Assembly (NCBI RefSeq): GCF_027580225.2
Contig: NC_073343.2
Location: 310,001 to 374,000, forward strand
Direction of reading: 5' to 3'
Length of the DNA: 64,000 nt
Source of the DNA: Misgurnus anguillicaudatus
Taxonomy: Eukaryota > Chordata > Actinopteri > Cypriniformes > Cobitidae
The notes beneath the pieces were generated by a model. That model made no database searches. It was not told the origin of the DNA and saw only the letters and a list, made by a program, of their open reading frames with translations. This document shows positions 12,318-24,200 of this stretch, in pieces (the first letter of the stretch is position 1; each line of letters starts with the position of its first letter). The translations under genes and the position numbers were made by a program.

Positions 12318-13869
12318 AGTTGTTAGTGGTTCTAAGAAAAAAATAGGTAAAATTTTGCAGTAAACGTTTCATGTATAAATGAAAATATATATTAAAATGA
12401 AAAGCAAACTATAAAAATGTGTCTTACAATTAAACAGCTATTATGGTGTTTCATTGCTGTATCTCTACAGCATTATTTTATTATTATTCATTCAGGCAGT
12501 ATTAAAGACAGCTTTTATCCTGAGACTCCTCTTTTCATTATTTCCCCGGCAGCTCCAAGGTCAACATAGGCACTTGAGAGATTTATATATACAACAAAAG
12601 AGCGGATGTGTTATAAACAACACAATCAGTGTTAGTTTAGTGACAACACACTAAATGCGTTGTCCCAGAATACACACATCCCTGTGTCACAACGTTATTA
12701 TGTATCTAACATAAATGTGTTAAATAGCATAACACAAACTTTCTTAGAGTTGAGTATGACAGTATGTTTTTCTGAATGTTAAACATGATTTTATTGAAAA
12801 CACTGCAGGCTGTAATGACGTGATTTTAATGCATCCATTTATTGAAGTGAATGTTAAATTTGTTAATATTCACAGTAAATATTTGACACTTTATTATACG
12901 TGACGGTGTGACATTGAGTGCTAAGCAAAACACATTTTTTTGTTGAGAAAACAGAAGCGAGTGTTCGCACTCAAGGTGAATGTCTGTGAATATTTTAAAC
13001 AGTTTAATCCAAAATAATGCCTCCGGTGTTTGTGTTATAGCCTGTTTCGCATCATTATTTAAGATTTATGGGTGGCATCTGTTAAACACTATGGTGTTAG
13101 CAGGACAGAGTCACAACACTTGACACAAAAGTCTCCCTCTGGAAAGCCAATAAATTGGTGGACTCATGCCCAGTATACCTCAGAGAGGTCAAGTCTGAAC
13201 TCTCAACCCCAGTCTTTGTGTTATTGTTGGTCAAATGGCCATATTCAACAAGCATGTAAGCTCAGAGCCAATGTCTTTTTATAGAAATACAGTTCAGTCA
13301 AGTGTTTCACCTTGGTAAAATACAACAGGCCATTGTGTTTTCTTTGGGTAGACTGGTTCATAAAGGAGTGTAGATACGGCACAATATAAAGCAGAACTCT
13401 TTATTGTATGAATGAGTTTATTTTTTAAACACAGAGGAAAGCTTCCCATACAGCAAGTTCTTGTGAGCACTGCGGTTCACCTCACTAAAGACTAAACAGT
13501 GCAAACACGGCCTGTATCACAGATATGTGCTCAACTCCTCAGAGAGGGTGAATTGCGGTGCCATCATCAAATGCAAACTCTCAGGCTCTCCTGACTATAT
13601 CAGTTGAAATCCCCTAATAAAAAGGTCAGGTTATGAGGAAGATGAGACCAGGAAAAATCCCTTTAAAGCTGCACTGGAAGGTCTGGAATTTTCATTTCCA
13701 CTCTGTAAACATACAAGCAGTCAGTATGGGCAAGAGGGGCAGTGCCCCACCAAAATATTAATCCACTTGAAAGCATAGAACTCTATATAAACTTGATTAA
13801 ATCTAAACTGTTAACTCGTAAATGTTTCTAATATATTTCAAAAAATATTTTTTGAGTTTCTTGACTATT
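12318..13869. other. Unassigned intergenic DNA
   Basis: No gene recognised. 12590-12740 is rich in GTGTTAT and AACACA words and is probably an old repeat. The 70-codon frame at 13072-13284 has no recognisable features. 13735-13869 appears to be the left flank of a repeat that continues after the J insertion at 13870. Confidence 0.3.
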
Positions 13870-14357
13870 TTAACTCTTTCCCTGCCATTGAGGAGTTATC
13901 TCGTCAATTAAGAAAAAACGCAAAATGGCGAGTATTTCCGGCAATCCGTAATACCGCTATTGTCCACCAGGTCTTCCGCAACATATAAAATCCGGAAGTA
14001 TCACCCTACGGCAAACAGCTGTATGCCGGTGTATGTTTTAAGGATCGCTCTGAATCTGATCTCTATCAAAATTCCTTCATAAAAATGGAATTATCTCAGA
14101 TTTTTGCTCAAAATTTTGTGTTTTTTAAGAAATCTACCCATATTTGAGAGGTGATAAGAAGAAAACTAATAAAGGCAGGATGAAATTTTTTGTTGTTGTT
14201 TGAAAGCAGAGGGTCTGTGGTTTCATTTGATATATTGTATGTTTATATATTTAAAGAAGAACATTTTCTGAAGGGCATTAAACTTCTGTGAAAATCATGA
14301 AAAATGCTGGTGCTGACTGGCAACTTTTAAAAAAAACGCTGGCGGAGAAAGAATTAA
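13870..14357. mobile_element. Family J TTAA-flanked element
   Basis: The left end reads TTAACTCTTTCCCTGCCATT and the right end TGGCGGAGAAAGAATTAA. The ends are inverted and imperfect, with TTAA at both edges, and the element is 488 bp. Its terminal sequence after TTAA is CTC, unlike the AGG-type families in this window, so it is a separate TTAA group. Confidence 0.7.
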
Positions 14358-15589
14358 GATGTAAAATGAGATGATTATGTTTGGAAATTGAGCGCACGGC
14401 TCGGTTGGCTACTATATGTAATGGTCCAGCTGAGAGGGGCAGAGGCTGCCCCTGCCCTCCCAAGCTCCACAGCGCCCCACATTTTTTCCATGTAAACTTG
14501 TGGTGAAAAATGGAAATGCAGCGAGCCCTAATAGAGAGCCATATGGGCAGATTTAAATCTGCCCCTCTAGCTTTTACATTACGTGAATGTAGTTCTGGAC
14601 AATGCTATATCATTCCGCATAAGCAAAGTGCTTATAAGTTTGCGTGACAATGATAGTACGGCTGATTTTTTTTCAGGTTGCGATCACTGCAAGTGGAACA
14701 AATCAACCCAATTGTAATTATGTACAGTTTTTATAAAAAAAATTTGAAAAATCAAACTACTTTGCCTTGACAAGTCAGATATAAAAAATGTGCAACAGCC
14801 AAACTACCAATGGTAAGTCATTCAATGGGGCATTTAAAAAACAAATTAATCAAGGTGCCCCATTTAGGCTGAATTACGAAAGAACAATAGATCTCTGCTT
14901 TGTGTCTGCATGCGTTTAGCAATTAAATTGTAAAACGTACCACTAGCAGTCAATCAAAGGTTAGTCATATAGCCTTCGATACGACCCAGAATCTGCCCAA
15001 CCTAAATTTATAGCCAGGAGCCGCTACTGTATACTGCAAGTATTGTGCAAAAGCCTTAGGTTTGATATATTATGACAATATTTTATAATAAATACAAGAC
15101 ATGTATAAAAAATATATTTTTTTATTTTTCTTATAATAAACCGCACATATCCCATATATACAGCATTTGACTTAACACCTGCTTAAATCGTGACCTTTCT
15201 TTTGTTTCAGATATTGTTTATATTTTATTACAGGTTTTGATTGCCAGCCTTGTTTCATATATGCATCAAAGCATATTTTCTTTCCTTCATTGTGACTTAA
15301 ACTGCGGATGATATATTCATACCCTTTCAGAAGACGACGTTGAACGAATGTGCTTTGGCTAAAGGTGACACATTCTGCATGAATAAATACGCGTCCGAGT
15401 ATGACATTTGCAGTATATTTTCATATACTTTCTGACATAAATAGCAAGGCCCTCTTGCTCTGCTGCCACTCAGAAAGTTTGCCATAGCAGAAGGTTAGAG
15501 AGCTCGCCTATCAGTTTCAGCCAGACACTTTTCCCTCATCCACACACGCTGTTTCTTTCCTCACGGCAAAGCATTTGTGACACATTTTG
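14358..15589. other. Unassigned DNA, partly an old repeat
   Basis: 14390-14580 (GCTGCCCCTGCCCTCCC and TCTGCCCCTCTAGC words) seems to continue the repeat that J interrupts from ~13735. The rest is AT-rich and unrecognised, and no coding sequence is seen. Confidence 0.3.
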
Positions 15590-16230
15590 GACTGTATTTA
15601 CTGAGCAATTAATCTGTGAATGCAAATGTGTCATGAAATCTACACAATCTCTTCTTTAGCACCTGGCAAACATAGCCATTGAAGACTTGGTACTTTTTAA
15701 CGGCCACATAAATCACCAATCAGCTATTGTTCGCGTTCCTCGTGGTTACAGATGTCTCGTACAAATCGCCGCTTGCATAGCTGCGCAGTTTCTTGTTTTG
15801 CATCACGAGGTGTTTATACACTAGCCAAGCATTAAACCTTGAACGAGACAAACATTTGTCAAGACCCACGCAGCCGAGCTGATTTACGACGGAGCCGGAG
15901 AAGTCCAAAGCCGAGAAAAGTGAAGTAATTACCTCAGCAGAATGGCTAATTAGCACGGCAGCAATCGCTCTCGGCCGTGCACCCGAGGAAGACCCCAGTC
16001 ACTCCATCATGTCATCTGATAATTGCGTAATCTGTATTCCACACCTCGATCCGCCGTAGCCCCACACCTTTGCGGTGAAAGCAAAGCAGCGTGGGTGTTT
16101 ATCTGACCCTTGTGTTTGCATTTGATTTAAGAGCTCGCCCAAGGTCATAACGAAAATGCAGAGGAGGAGCCTGCTGTGTGTGGCAATGAAATGCAATGTT
16201 GGGATGAAAAGCGCTTCGTATTACCCATAA
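15590..16230. promoter_or_regulatory. Candidate conserved non-coding (enhancer-like) block
   Basis: This stretch is clearly less AT-rich than its surroundings. It shows no repeat signature and has two TAATTA homeodomain-type sites at 15926-15931 and 15947-15952. Short frames on both strands (15720-15956, 15999-16196) carry no known protein features. Base composition and lack of repeats are what I see; a regulatory role is inferred. Confidence 0.3.
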
Positions 16231-16914
16231 TGCTTTTGTGATGAAAGCACAGCACAGCGACAGCCACACTTGACTGTTTTTTGAAACTAGGGAAATGGAT
16301 TTTGGTTTATTTTGCGCTTGGGACCCTTAACTACGGATGAGAGTGATTGGAGAAGTATGATATTATGAAAGATGCATCTGTGTTTTGGCATTGGTTTAAA
16401 CGCATGTGAATTTGTCGGCTTACGTAACATCTTTGAAACCCCCAAAGTGCTTATGAACCAACAAAGTGGTTAGAATTACCCATTTAGATGTTTTCTTGAA
16501 GTGGCTTTCAGAAGGTCATCTAAAGTTCATCTTTAATTATCTTGAATTGAAGATTTCATAATTCATTTGGATTTCTTATTTTTTAGATTGCAAAATCTTA
16601 GCTCCTTACTTATAATTTACATCAATATCTAAAGTTGCGGTCTGTAAAACCCCAACATTCAAGCGTAGGCATACTTATCAAATAGGTTGTAAGATGATCG
16701 TGTGGGAAGGTCAGCTCAAAATCCCAGATGTGCATACCGCAATATAATTATTACAATAATTTGCAATATCTGAATGCTTTTAAAACTTCAAAAATGTATG
16801 TATAGTCACAGTTTTAGCAAAGATACTGGCGCAAAAAGTTAGTGCTTGTGTTTGCTCTGATGTGTGGAAGATGATCACTGATAAAAAAAGAGAAATGTTG
16901 ATTTTCAATATATA
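16231..16914. other. Unassigned intergenic DNA next to the Tc1-like relic
   Basis: AT-rich. The sequence just left of 16915 should have been the C-terminal half of the Tc1-like transposase and its other terminus, but neither is visible, so the element is truncated here. Confidence 0.35.
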
Positions 16915-17440
16915 ATTCTTTAATATTTTTCCACCAAACACGTTTAGTGGAATTATGACCAAAAAGTTATATTTTGATCTCATCTGACCACATGACTTTC
17001 TCCCATGACTCCTCTGGATCATCCAAATGGTCATTGGCAAACTTAAGACGGGCCTGGACATGTGCTGGTTTAAGCAGGGGAACCTTCCGTGCCATGCATG
17101 ATTTCAAATCATGACGTCTTGGTGTATTACCAACAGTTACCTTGGAAACGGCGGTCCCAGCTCTCTTCAGGTCATTGACCAGCTCCTCCCGTGTAGTTCT
17201 GGGCTGATTTCTCACCTTTCTTTGGATCATTGAGACCCCACAAGGTGAGATCTTGCATGGAACCCCAGTCCGAGGGAGATTGACAGTCATGTTTAGCTTT
17301 TTCCATTTTCTAATGATTGCTCCAACAGTGGACCTTTTTTCACCAAGCTGTTTGGCAATTTCCCCGTAGCCCTTTCCAGCCTTGTGGAGGTGTACAATTT
17401 TGTCTCTAGTGTCTTTGGGCAGCTCTTTGGTCTTGGCCAT
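16915..17440 (-). pseudogene. Tc1-like transposase, N-terminal half
   Basis: The frame opens [16 protein letters not shown] and has the first helix-turn-helix region (residues ~10-45, [19 protein letters not shown]). A linker and second DNA-binding part follow ([13 protein letters not shown] near 80). The start of the catalytic core is present ([13 protein letters not shown] and WSDEIKI), where the D of WSDE is the first acid of the DDE triad. A TAA stop follows immediately at ~16967. Tc1-like sequence (LFGHNSTKRVWWK) continues in frame to ~16915 and then stops matching. The second D and final E are missing, so it is inactive. Full-length relatives are about 340 residues. Confidence 0.9.
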
Positions 17441-17797
17441 GTTAGTAGTTGGATTCTTACTGATTGTATGGGGTAGACAGGTGTCTTTATGCAGCTAACG
17501 ACCTCAAACAGGTGCATCTAATTTAGGATAATAAATTAAGTGTAGGTGGACATTTTAAAGACAGACTAACAGGTCTTTGAGGGTCAGAATTAGACAGGTG
17601 ATAGACATGTGTTCAAATACTTATTTGCAGCTGTATCATACTAATAAATAGTTTAAAAAATCATATATTGTGATTTCTGGATTTTTTAGATGTCTCTCAC
17701 AGTAGACATGCACCTAGGATGACAATTTTAGACCCCTCTATGATTTCTAAGTGGGAGAACTTGCCAAATAGAAGGGTGTTCAAATACTGTATATACA
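16915..17797 (-). mobile_element. Tc1-like transposon, truncated
   Basis: The transposase start lies on the minus strand at 17440. The terminal region 17600-17797 shows an inner and an outer copy of the motif GTGTTCAAATACT (17611 and 17776), about 165 bp apart. Spaced repeats of this kind are known from IR/DR-type Tc1 elements. The second terminus and the end of the gene are lost. Homology to the Tc1/mariner superfamily is clear from the protein. Confidence 0.85.
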
Positions 17798-18816
17798 GTA
17801 TACACATTAAAGAAGATAGCTATGTATTCATTCATCTAAGTTAAGGTAAGAACATAGTAAAATATTGAAAAACTGTGGTGTTTTCCTTTAAGGGGTGGCT
17901 GAACTGCTTAAAACAACATTATACAATAGGTTTCGTTTGTGACACTGTTTCACTATCCAACTACAAACTTTCCAGCCTGACAGGCCTGGCGTGCATAGCG
18001 TGATTGGACAGTAAATTTACCCTCGGATTGGTCCGCACAATGTACTTCTCTCAACTGTCCAAATGATCAAACTGTGACTCAGACCTCCACAAACCTTCAC
18101 AGATTTAAAAGAAAACAAACAGCAATGTGCAAATCAATAAACCGAAACACCAAAAAAGAGAATCTATAGCTACTAAAACTACTCCTGAATCTTCTTTATT
18201 GTCATGAAGTCTTGTTTAATGGATTAATGAATAAAACATAGATAGAAATGTGTCTAAAGGGAGTACGTTTAGAGTTCTGTATATCAAGCTGACTAATCCC
18301 TTAAAGAGCAAGTACTGTTGGAAAGCTTATTTTTGCCATTGCTCAGCAGGACCGAATGCCTTTGTGTCCTCTGAAAAGAAGTCTTATCCGTAAAACCACC
18401 ACATTAAAGCAAGGTTATATGGAGTCAGTCATTAGACGGCACTGTAGTTGCAGTAGCATCTTAAATGGTGTCCAGATGAAGGCTGTGCCACTGCAGTATT
18501 GTGAGTGGTAAATATGGCTCTTACACAATAATCAGGTATGCTGTGTTATTACAGTCGTTGTCAGAGCTCTGACCGTTCTAAACGCAGGTGTTGTTCAGCT
18601 ACACAATTAGACAAAAATACATGTGGGGCACCTTGAGAGGAGCTTCGACCGTGAATGTGGTTATTATAAGGAAACAACAAATATACTAAATAATAGATGG
18701 AAATGTTTAGTTAATCGATTCATTTAGACTGTTAATTTCAACTGGCTCAAAAAAGATTCACTGATTCATATAATTCTTTCTTAAAAATGCTCACTAGCCA
18801 CAATTTTACTATACCA
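17798..18816. other. Unassigned intergenic DNA
   Basis: No gene. 17980-18060 has GATTGGACAG and GGATTGGTCC words (inverted CCAAT-like) that could belong to an old repeat. Nothing else can be supported. Confidence 0.3.
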
Positions 18817-18931
18817 CACTGTAAAAAATGGACAATGAACTTTAAACAACTTTATTATGCAAGTCAATTCAGTCTACTTTTTAAAGTTTTTACCTGCACT
18901 GTTAAAAGTTAAAAGTTGCTTGAAAAATAAC

Positions 18932-19318
18932 TTAAAGGTGCCGTGTGTAATTTTTAGAAGGATCTCTTGACAGAAATGCAAAATAATATACAAAACTATA
19001 TTATCAGGGGTGTATAAAGACCTTTCATAATTAACCGTTATGTTTTTATTACCTTAAAATGAGACGTTTTTATCTACATACACAGAGGGTCCCCTTACAT
19101 GGAAGTCGCCATTTTGTGCCACCATGTTTCTACAGAAGCCCTTAACGGACAAACTTTTTTACTAAGTTGGCTCCGAAGATGACATGTTTGTTTGGTGGTG
19201 GCAACCGTAGCTTCTCTATGCGTTTCAAAAGCGAGGGGTGAGCAGTGAACTGAGACATTGGTTGCAATTTGCAACCTCACCACTATATGCCGCTAAACTT
19301 TACACACTGCACCTTTAA
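18932..19318. mobile_element. Family B TTAA-flanked element, copy 2
   Basis: Same termini and interior as 1989-2377. TTAA lies at 18932-18935 and 19315-19318. One terminal mismatch is visible (GGTGCCGTGTGTAA here against GGTGCAGTGTGTAA). Confidence 0.88.
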
Positions 19319-19348
19319 ATTGGTAAAACCTAAAACATTTTTTTCAAC

Positions 19349-19880
19349 TTAAAGGGATAGTTCACCCCAAAATTAGAATAATGTTATTAATGACTCACCC
19401 TCATGTCGTTCCAAATTAGTAAGACCTTCGGAACACAGTTTAAAATGTTTGATATTTAGTCCGACAGGTTGTTGACCTTCATTGAAAATCTACGTATGGT
19501 GTCCATGTCCAGAAAGGTAATAAAATCATTATCAAAGTAGTCCATGTGACATCAGTGGGTCAGTTAGAACGTGTGGAAGCATCGAAAATAAATTTTGGTC
19601 CAAAAATAACCAAAATGATAACTATATTCAGCATTGTCTTCTCTTCCACGTCTGTTGTGAAGCGCATGTGCGAGACTAAAGTCACGTGACTGCAGTGAGG
19701 TGTTATCCTCAGACATTTTTGCAAAGTTTTTTTTTTCAAACTTACACCATGCGTCTCCCTCAGACTGTAAACGAAGCCCGGGCGCATAAAAAAAAACAAA
19801 CAAAAAAAAACAGCTGGGGCGTACCAGATAACACGTCAGCCGCGTCGTACGTCAACCGCGTCACTGCAGTCACATGTTGA
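19349..19880 (+). mobile_element. Family D palindromic element, right arm incomplete
   Basis: It begins TTAAAGGGATAGTTCACCCC at 19349. The interior shared with 34256-34925 includes CCATGTGACATCAGTGGGTC and the GCGCATG core. The complementary right terminus is missing, so part has been deleted. Two overlapping minus-strand frames of 79 codons are shadows of the repeat. Confidence 0.75.
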
Positions 19881-20008
19881 AATTGTTTAACTCAATTCAT
19901 TAAGTTAAAGTAACATTAAAAATTATGTTGATATGATATAATATTTTACACTGTGCTACTTTATTATATAAACACACTTGGGAGATGTTTTATCCAAAGT
20001 GACAAATA

Positions 20009-20162
20009 CACTCTAAAAAGTGAAAGCTGGTTTACCGTGAAAACTTACTTCAGTTGGTAAAACTTAAAAATGTAATTTTTTAAAATAAAAAAGACACATT
20101 TAATTACTTTAATTGGTATCACCTAAAATACAGTTGATACAACTTTTACTTTTTACAGTGCA
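20009..20162. mobile_element. Small CACTCTAAAAAGT-type MITE
   Basis: The left end CACTCTAAAAAGTGAAA and right end ACTTTTTACAGTG are inverted, the element is ~154 bp and it is rich in AATTGGT and AACTTAAA words. It is inserted in the SINE tail. Confidence 0.6.
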
Positions 20163-20170
20163 GTGTAGTG

Positions 20171-20493
20171 CTGCCTCACGATTAGTCGCGACTTATCATT
20201 TGCAGAATAAAAGTTTTTGTTTACATAATATATGTGCGTGCTGTGTATAATAATTATGTGTATATAAATACACACACATACATGTATAATTTTAAGAAAA
20301 AATATATATTTATATAATAAATATTTATATTTATATATAATATAAACAATAGATAAATATTAACATGTATATACGCATGCAAATGTTTGTGTGTGTGTGT
20401 ATTTATTTATACAAAATTATTATACACAGTACACACACATAATATGTAAACAAAAACTTTTATTTGCAAACGATTAGTCGTGAGGAAGCACTA
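20171..20493. mobile_element. AT-rich palindromic element with 20-bp inverted ends
   Basis: The left end GTGCTGCCTCACGATTAGTC pairs with the right end GATTAGTCGTGAGGAAGCAC. The interior is a long AT/TG-rich inverted repeat, with TGTTTACATAATATATG near 20218 answered by CATAATATGTAAACA near 20437. AGTGCAGTGTA occurs immediately on both sides, which looks like an 11-bp target duplication or a duplicated SINE word. Confidence 0.8.
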
Positions 20494-20592
20494 GTGCAGT
20501 GTATTCAGTTTTTTATACAGTTTAGTTGTTTCTGAGATTTAAACCAATGACTATTGCGCAACGCAATACTCTACCAGATGAGCTACTGAACA

Positions 20593-22660
20593 TTTCTGTA
20601 GAAAAATAATTTAATAAATACTGCAGTTTATCACTGTTATTTACTGTATGTATTATTTGTATGTAGTTTAAATGTGTTGATGGTATCAAACTAATTAGAT
20701 TGCTTGATAAAGTGCTTTTGTATCAGTTCTTTTGTGTCATAAAAATATTGTAGTGTAAATCAGGACTGTGTTTTGGTGCAGTAATCCCTCAAAAAACATT
20801 TACATATGTACTTCAGAGAAAAAGTCCTCTAGGGACCATAAAGAATAAATATGACCCCCAATTTTCATTTTCCTTCACTATGTCATCAGACACAAAAATA
20901 TTGCATATTTTTCCCATAAATCAACGTCTGGCCGCATGTACCCCAACGCACATTTTGTCTTTTGAATGCGTTTTTTTTTCTTAAAAGACGCTTAAGGGCA
21001 AGCATTCCCGAGATTCAGTTTTCAGTCATCCAGCTGTCATCAGAACAGCAAGATTGTTGATATTTAGACTGACAGCTTCATTATGTTGATATCTTGAGGA
21101 GGGTCACTCAGAAAATGCAGTCACCATGAATTTGAAGGCACATGTTTAGATCTGTCTCTGGGCACCTCCTGTGACCATCGGTGCTGTGCTTTTAAACAAG
21201 ACACTTAACCCCGTCTGATCCAGTGTTAGCCTACAGTGTGGTTGCCCTTTTGCTCACAACCACAGCTGTCAAAAATGATTAGAAGTAAACTGTGAAAAAA
21301 GAAAATATGGTGCATATTAAAGTATTTGCTAGATAGATCTGCAATACAAAAAATTGCCACTGGAGGCAGCAGAAGGCAGAACTACTTGCAGATCTCATAA
21401 TGCAGCACTGATGACAGATGAGACATTTTTGAGTGAAAACAGACCGAAATTCTTGTTAATTGCTGAATAAAGAGTAAGAAGATGGATGTCATGAACATTG
21501 TGGAGGTTCAGGGTGAGTAAATGATGAAAGGATTTAAATTTTTGAGTGAACTATTCCTTTACAAAAATTGTAAAAATTGCTTGTTTATTTTTGGATTTAA
21601 TTAAATATTCCAGATTAAATTTAAACCCAAGGATAAGTAAGGTATAACTGAACCATGTGTGAAGCACAAACACTTTTTTTTGTTGAGAAAATCTGTTTGC
21701 CGTCTCACCAGATAAGATCAGCCTTGCTCTGCAAACTCATTTGGTCATATTAACAGCATATGGCTCAGATGTTTACAGCAATACCAGCTGGAACTTTCCC
21801 TGACAGTGTCTGTCTGCTCCTTCAGACGCCTTCTTCACTTCGAGCGATGTTTCCAAGGTAACCGAGCTGAAGCGTGTTCATCGGTACTCGAAGTCCTTCG
21901 GTGTGGAATAACTGGCATTTCTGTGGGACGGCACACATCGGAGAGTCGAATAAAGCAATTTATCACAGCTTAATAGAGCAATGTTCCTATTTACTAGCTT
22001 GCAATAGAATCTGTGTCCAAACAAAATGCTTGCAGAGAACAAACAAACAGGAGCCATGATGTGTGATTATGTTTTATCTGCTGCTGAGGAGAGACTCTGA
22101 TGTGTTGTCAGAATGTTATGCAAATTTTTATTTGTTCTCGTGGCTTTGCTATTTGTTGCTGTCCACACATTTCTGTTTGAGGATTTCTGTGAAAAAATAA
22201 TAAAATCTGGTTATATTATTATAATTAAGCAATCATGTGTTATTGTTATTAGACAAATATGTCTAAACACATTTTTGGTTACTGTCAAAGTCTTTTTTTA
22301 TTCACTACCATGTTTGTCCTTATGTAGACTTGAAGATGGCCTGTAAGTTAACATTTGCGTTTATGGCACACTTTCAAGAAAAAAACGACCAAAAAAATAG
22401 TCACCTTTCTCCTAAAGGTTTAATATTACTACCTAATACTGTATGTACATATTGGTACCATATGTATACATATCTGTACATAGAGGCGTCATGTCCATTA
22501 GTTTATTTTTTTCTGCCAAATGGATTTTGCATGCAACCTCCAAATCAAAGAAGCTTACATTAATCTGTTACTTGTCTTTTATCTGTTTAATATGCATAAT
22601 ATTATCAGTTTTGTGCCGCATCCTTGTCACTGTTTAGAGATTTTTGCCATTTTGATAGGG
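20593..22660. other. Unassigned DNA with one family D right-end scrap
   Basis: No gene. 21500-21562 (GGGTGAGTAAATGATG then GAGTGAACTATTCCTTTA) is the right end of a family D-type element. Frames of 61-77 codons around 21874-22637 show no conserved features; some are hydrophobic only because the DNA is T-rich. Confidence 0.4.
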
Positions 22661-22669
22661 TTTTGATCA

Positions 22670-23562
22670 GTGTTTGAATTATGGGGGTCCCCTAGATAAG
22701 CCCCCCCCCAAGTCAAGCCCCCTCCCCATCATTATAGGGTTGCCGTGATTTCACAAATATGAAGATGTGATCCTGGATCAAAATTTTTTGTTGGTCCTGG
22801 AACAAATTTTTATCAAACACATCCCACCCTAACTGCGACCCTAACAATTTTTATTCCTCAAATTAATGTGAAATAATAGTTTAAAGGGGACATATCATGA
22901 AAATCTGACCTTTTCCATGTTTAAGGGCTATAATTGGGTCCCCAGTGCTTCTTTTAAACTAGAAAATATGATAAAGAGCAACCCAACTTAGTTTTGGTAA
23001 ACCATTCTCTGCAAGCATGTGAAAAAATAGGTCATTGGAATTTGGCACCCCCTGTGATGTCAGAAGGGGATAATACGGCCCCTTAATCTGCACTATCCAA
23101 CCACAACACTGCCATTTAGTGCAGAGATCAGCTCATTTGCATTTAGAAGGACACACCCAGAACGGCATATTTTTGCTCACACCTATAGTGGCAATTTTAA
23201 AATATTTTAATAAATTATCTATATGGTATTTTGAGCTTGAACTTCAAATACGCACTGTGGGGACACCAAAGATTTATTTGACATCTTAAAAAAGTCTTGT
23301 GGAATGTCCCCTTTTTTTAAAAGCCCCTAACCCAAGCCTTTATTTCAGACAGAAATTGTTTGAATTAGTTTATTGTGGAATTGGGACATATAATGGACAG
23401 TATCACTTTGTGGCAGCAAAGCGCAATAATATTCAATTCATGTAGTATTTTAATTTTAATAAAAACCATAATTTATATTTTTTGTGCTTTATAGGGGCTC
23501 CCTTAATGCTTATAGGAGGTCCGTGACCACCCCAGCCTCCCCCTCAATTCGAACACTGGTTT
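22670..23562. mobile_element. Repeat with inverted CAGTGTTTGAATT ends, carrying a family A insertion
   Basis: The left edge CAGTGTTTGAATTATGGGGG and the right edge CCCTCAATTCGAACACTGG are inverted. The complete A element at 22881-23320 sits inside. Host sequence continues on both sides with C-rich segments (AGCCCCCCCCC near 22700, AGCCTCCCCC near 23530). Confidence 0.6.
22881..23320 (+). mobile_element. Family A element, complete copy
   Basis: TTAAAGGGGACATATCATGA is the left end and GTGGAATGTCCCCTTTTTTT followed by TTAA the right end. At ~440 bp it is the best-preserved A copy in the window and my reference for the family. Non-coding. Confidence 0.88.
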
Positions 23563-24198
23563 TGATTGTGTTACATGTTACTTTATTCAGGCAGCAGGTG
23601 CTGCAGACACACCAGTGCAGTCGCAGACATCATCAGCATCTGAGTGTGGTTGCGGACTCGCAGAAGAATTAAAACGTCATCAGAACCACTCACAACATTT
23701 CAAACCCCCCAGTATGGTAATTTGCATTTGACCTCTGTGGTTTAGAAATTGTATGGTTAAAAATGTGACCGTCTTGCCGGTATATTAGTAGATTTCTAGA
23801 TTCATCTTGGTACAACGGCAGAGTTTATGGGTGCGTGAAAACACATGCTCAGTTTATTTTGTGCAAAAATGCATTACTCTTATAATTTTATATTAACATA
23901 TATAAAGTTTTTAATATTTGCAAGTGTACTGTAGATTACAGCATTATTGCTTTTGCAGTGTTGAACATTAAAATCAATCACGTGACTGTTGCTTATATTT
24001 CATTGTTTATATACTTTACGGATTAAATTTTTTATACCATAATGCAGTTGTTGTGCAAATGCATTAATGGCACAATTAAACAACTCATTAAACAGAACGT
24101 ACGTAAATAAACAAAAAAAATGCCATTTTAGATGTAAATATGATGCCAATATTTCATTATTCTGATTGAATTAATTGACATAAATATTTGACCGAAAA
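23563..24198. other. Unassigned intergenic DNA
   Basis: AT-rich sequence without genes. A CAG/CAT-rich stretch lies at 23590-23660. Confidence 0.3.
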
Positions 24199-24200
24199 GT

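Larger units (their letters stand above)
18817..19955. mobile_element. CACTGTAAAAAA-type element carrying two TTAA insertions
   Basis: The outer left end is CACTGTAAAAAATGG at 18817 and the outer right end lies near 19940-19955 (ATTTTACACTGTG). Outer sequence survives in three pieces: 18817-18931, 19319-19348 and about 19880-19955. These pieces share AAGTTAAA and TTGGTAAAACCT words with the similar element at 43043-43823. B copy 2 and a partial D element fill the gaps, each entering at TTAA. Confidence 0.6.
19980..20592 (-). mobile_element. tRNA-derived SINE (V-type tail), interrupted twice
   Basis: On the minus strand the head lies at ~20590-20530, with A-box-like TAGCTCATCTGGTAGAG and B-box-like GGTTTAAATCTC. 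The tail piece at ~19985-20007 (complement GTCACTTTGGATAAAACATC) resembles the conserved 3' segment of V-SINEs. Between head and tail lie a small MITE (20009-20162) and an AT-rich palindrome (20171-20493). tRNA origin follows from the promoter boxes; the V-SINE label is from memory of that family. Confidence 0.6.

Noticed and set aside
16780..17061. Separate 93-codon minus frame overlapping the transposase
   Set aside because: It is an alternative phase of the Tc1-like relic and its flank.
20530..20590. tRNA gene on the minus strand
   Set aside because: A- and B-box-like words are present, but no acceptor stem pairing is evident and a V-SINE-like tail lies beyond; it is a SINE head.
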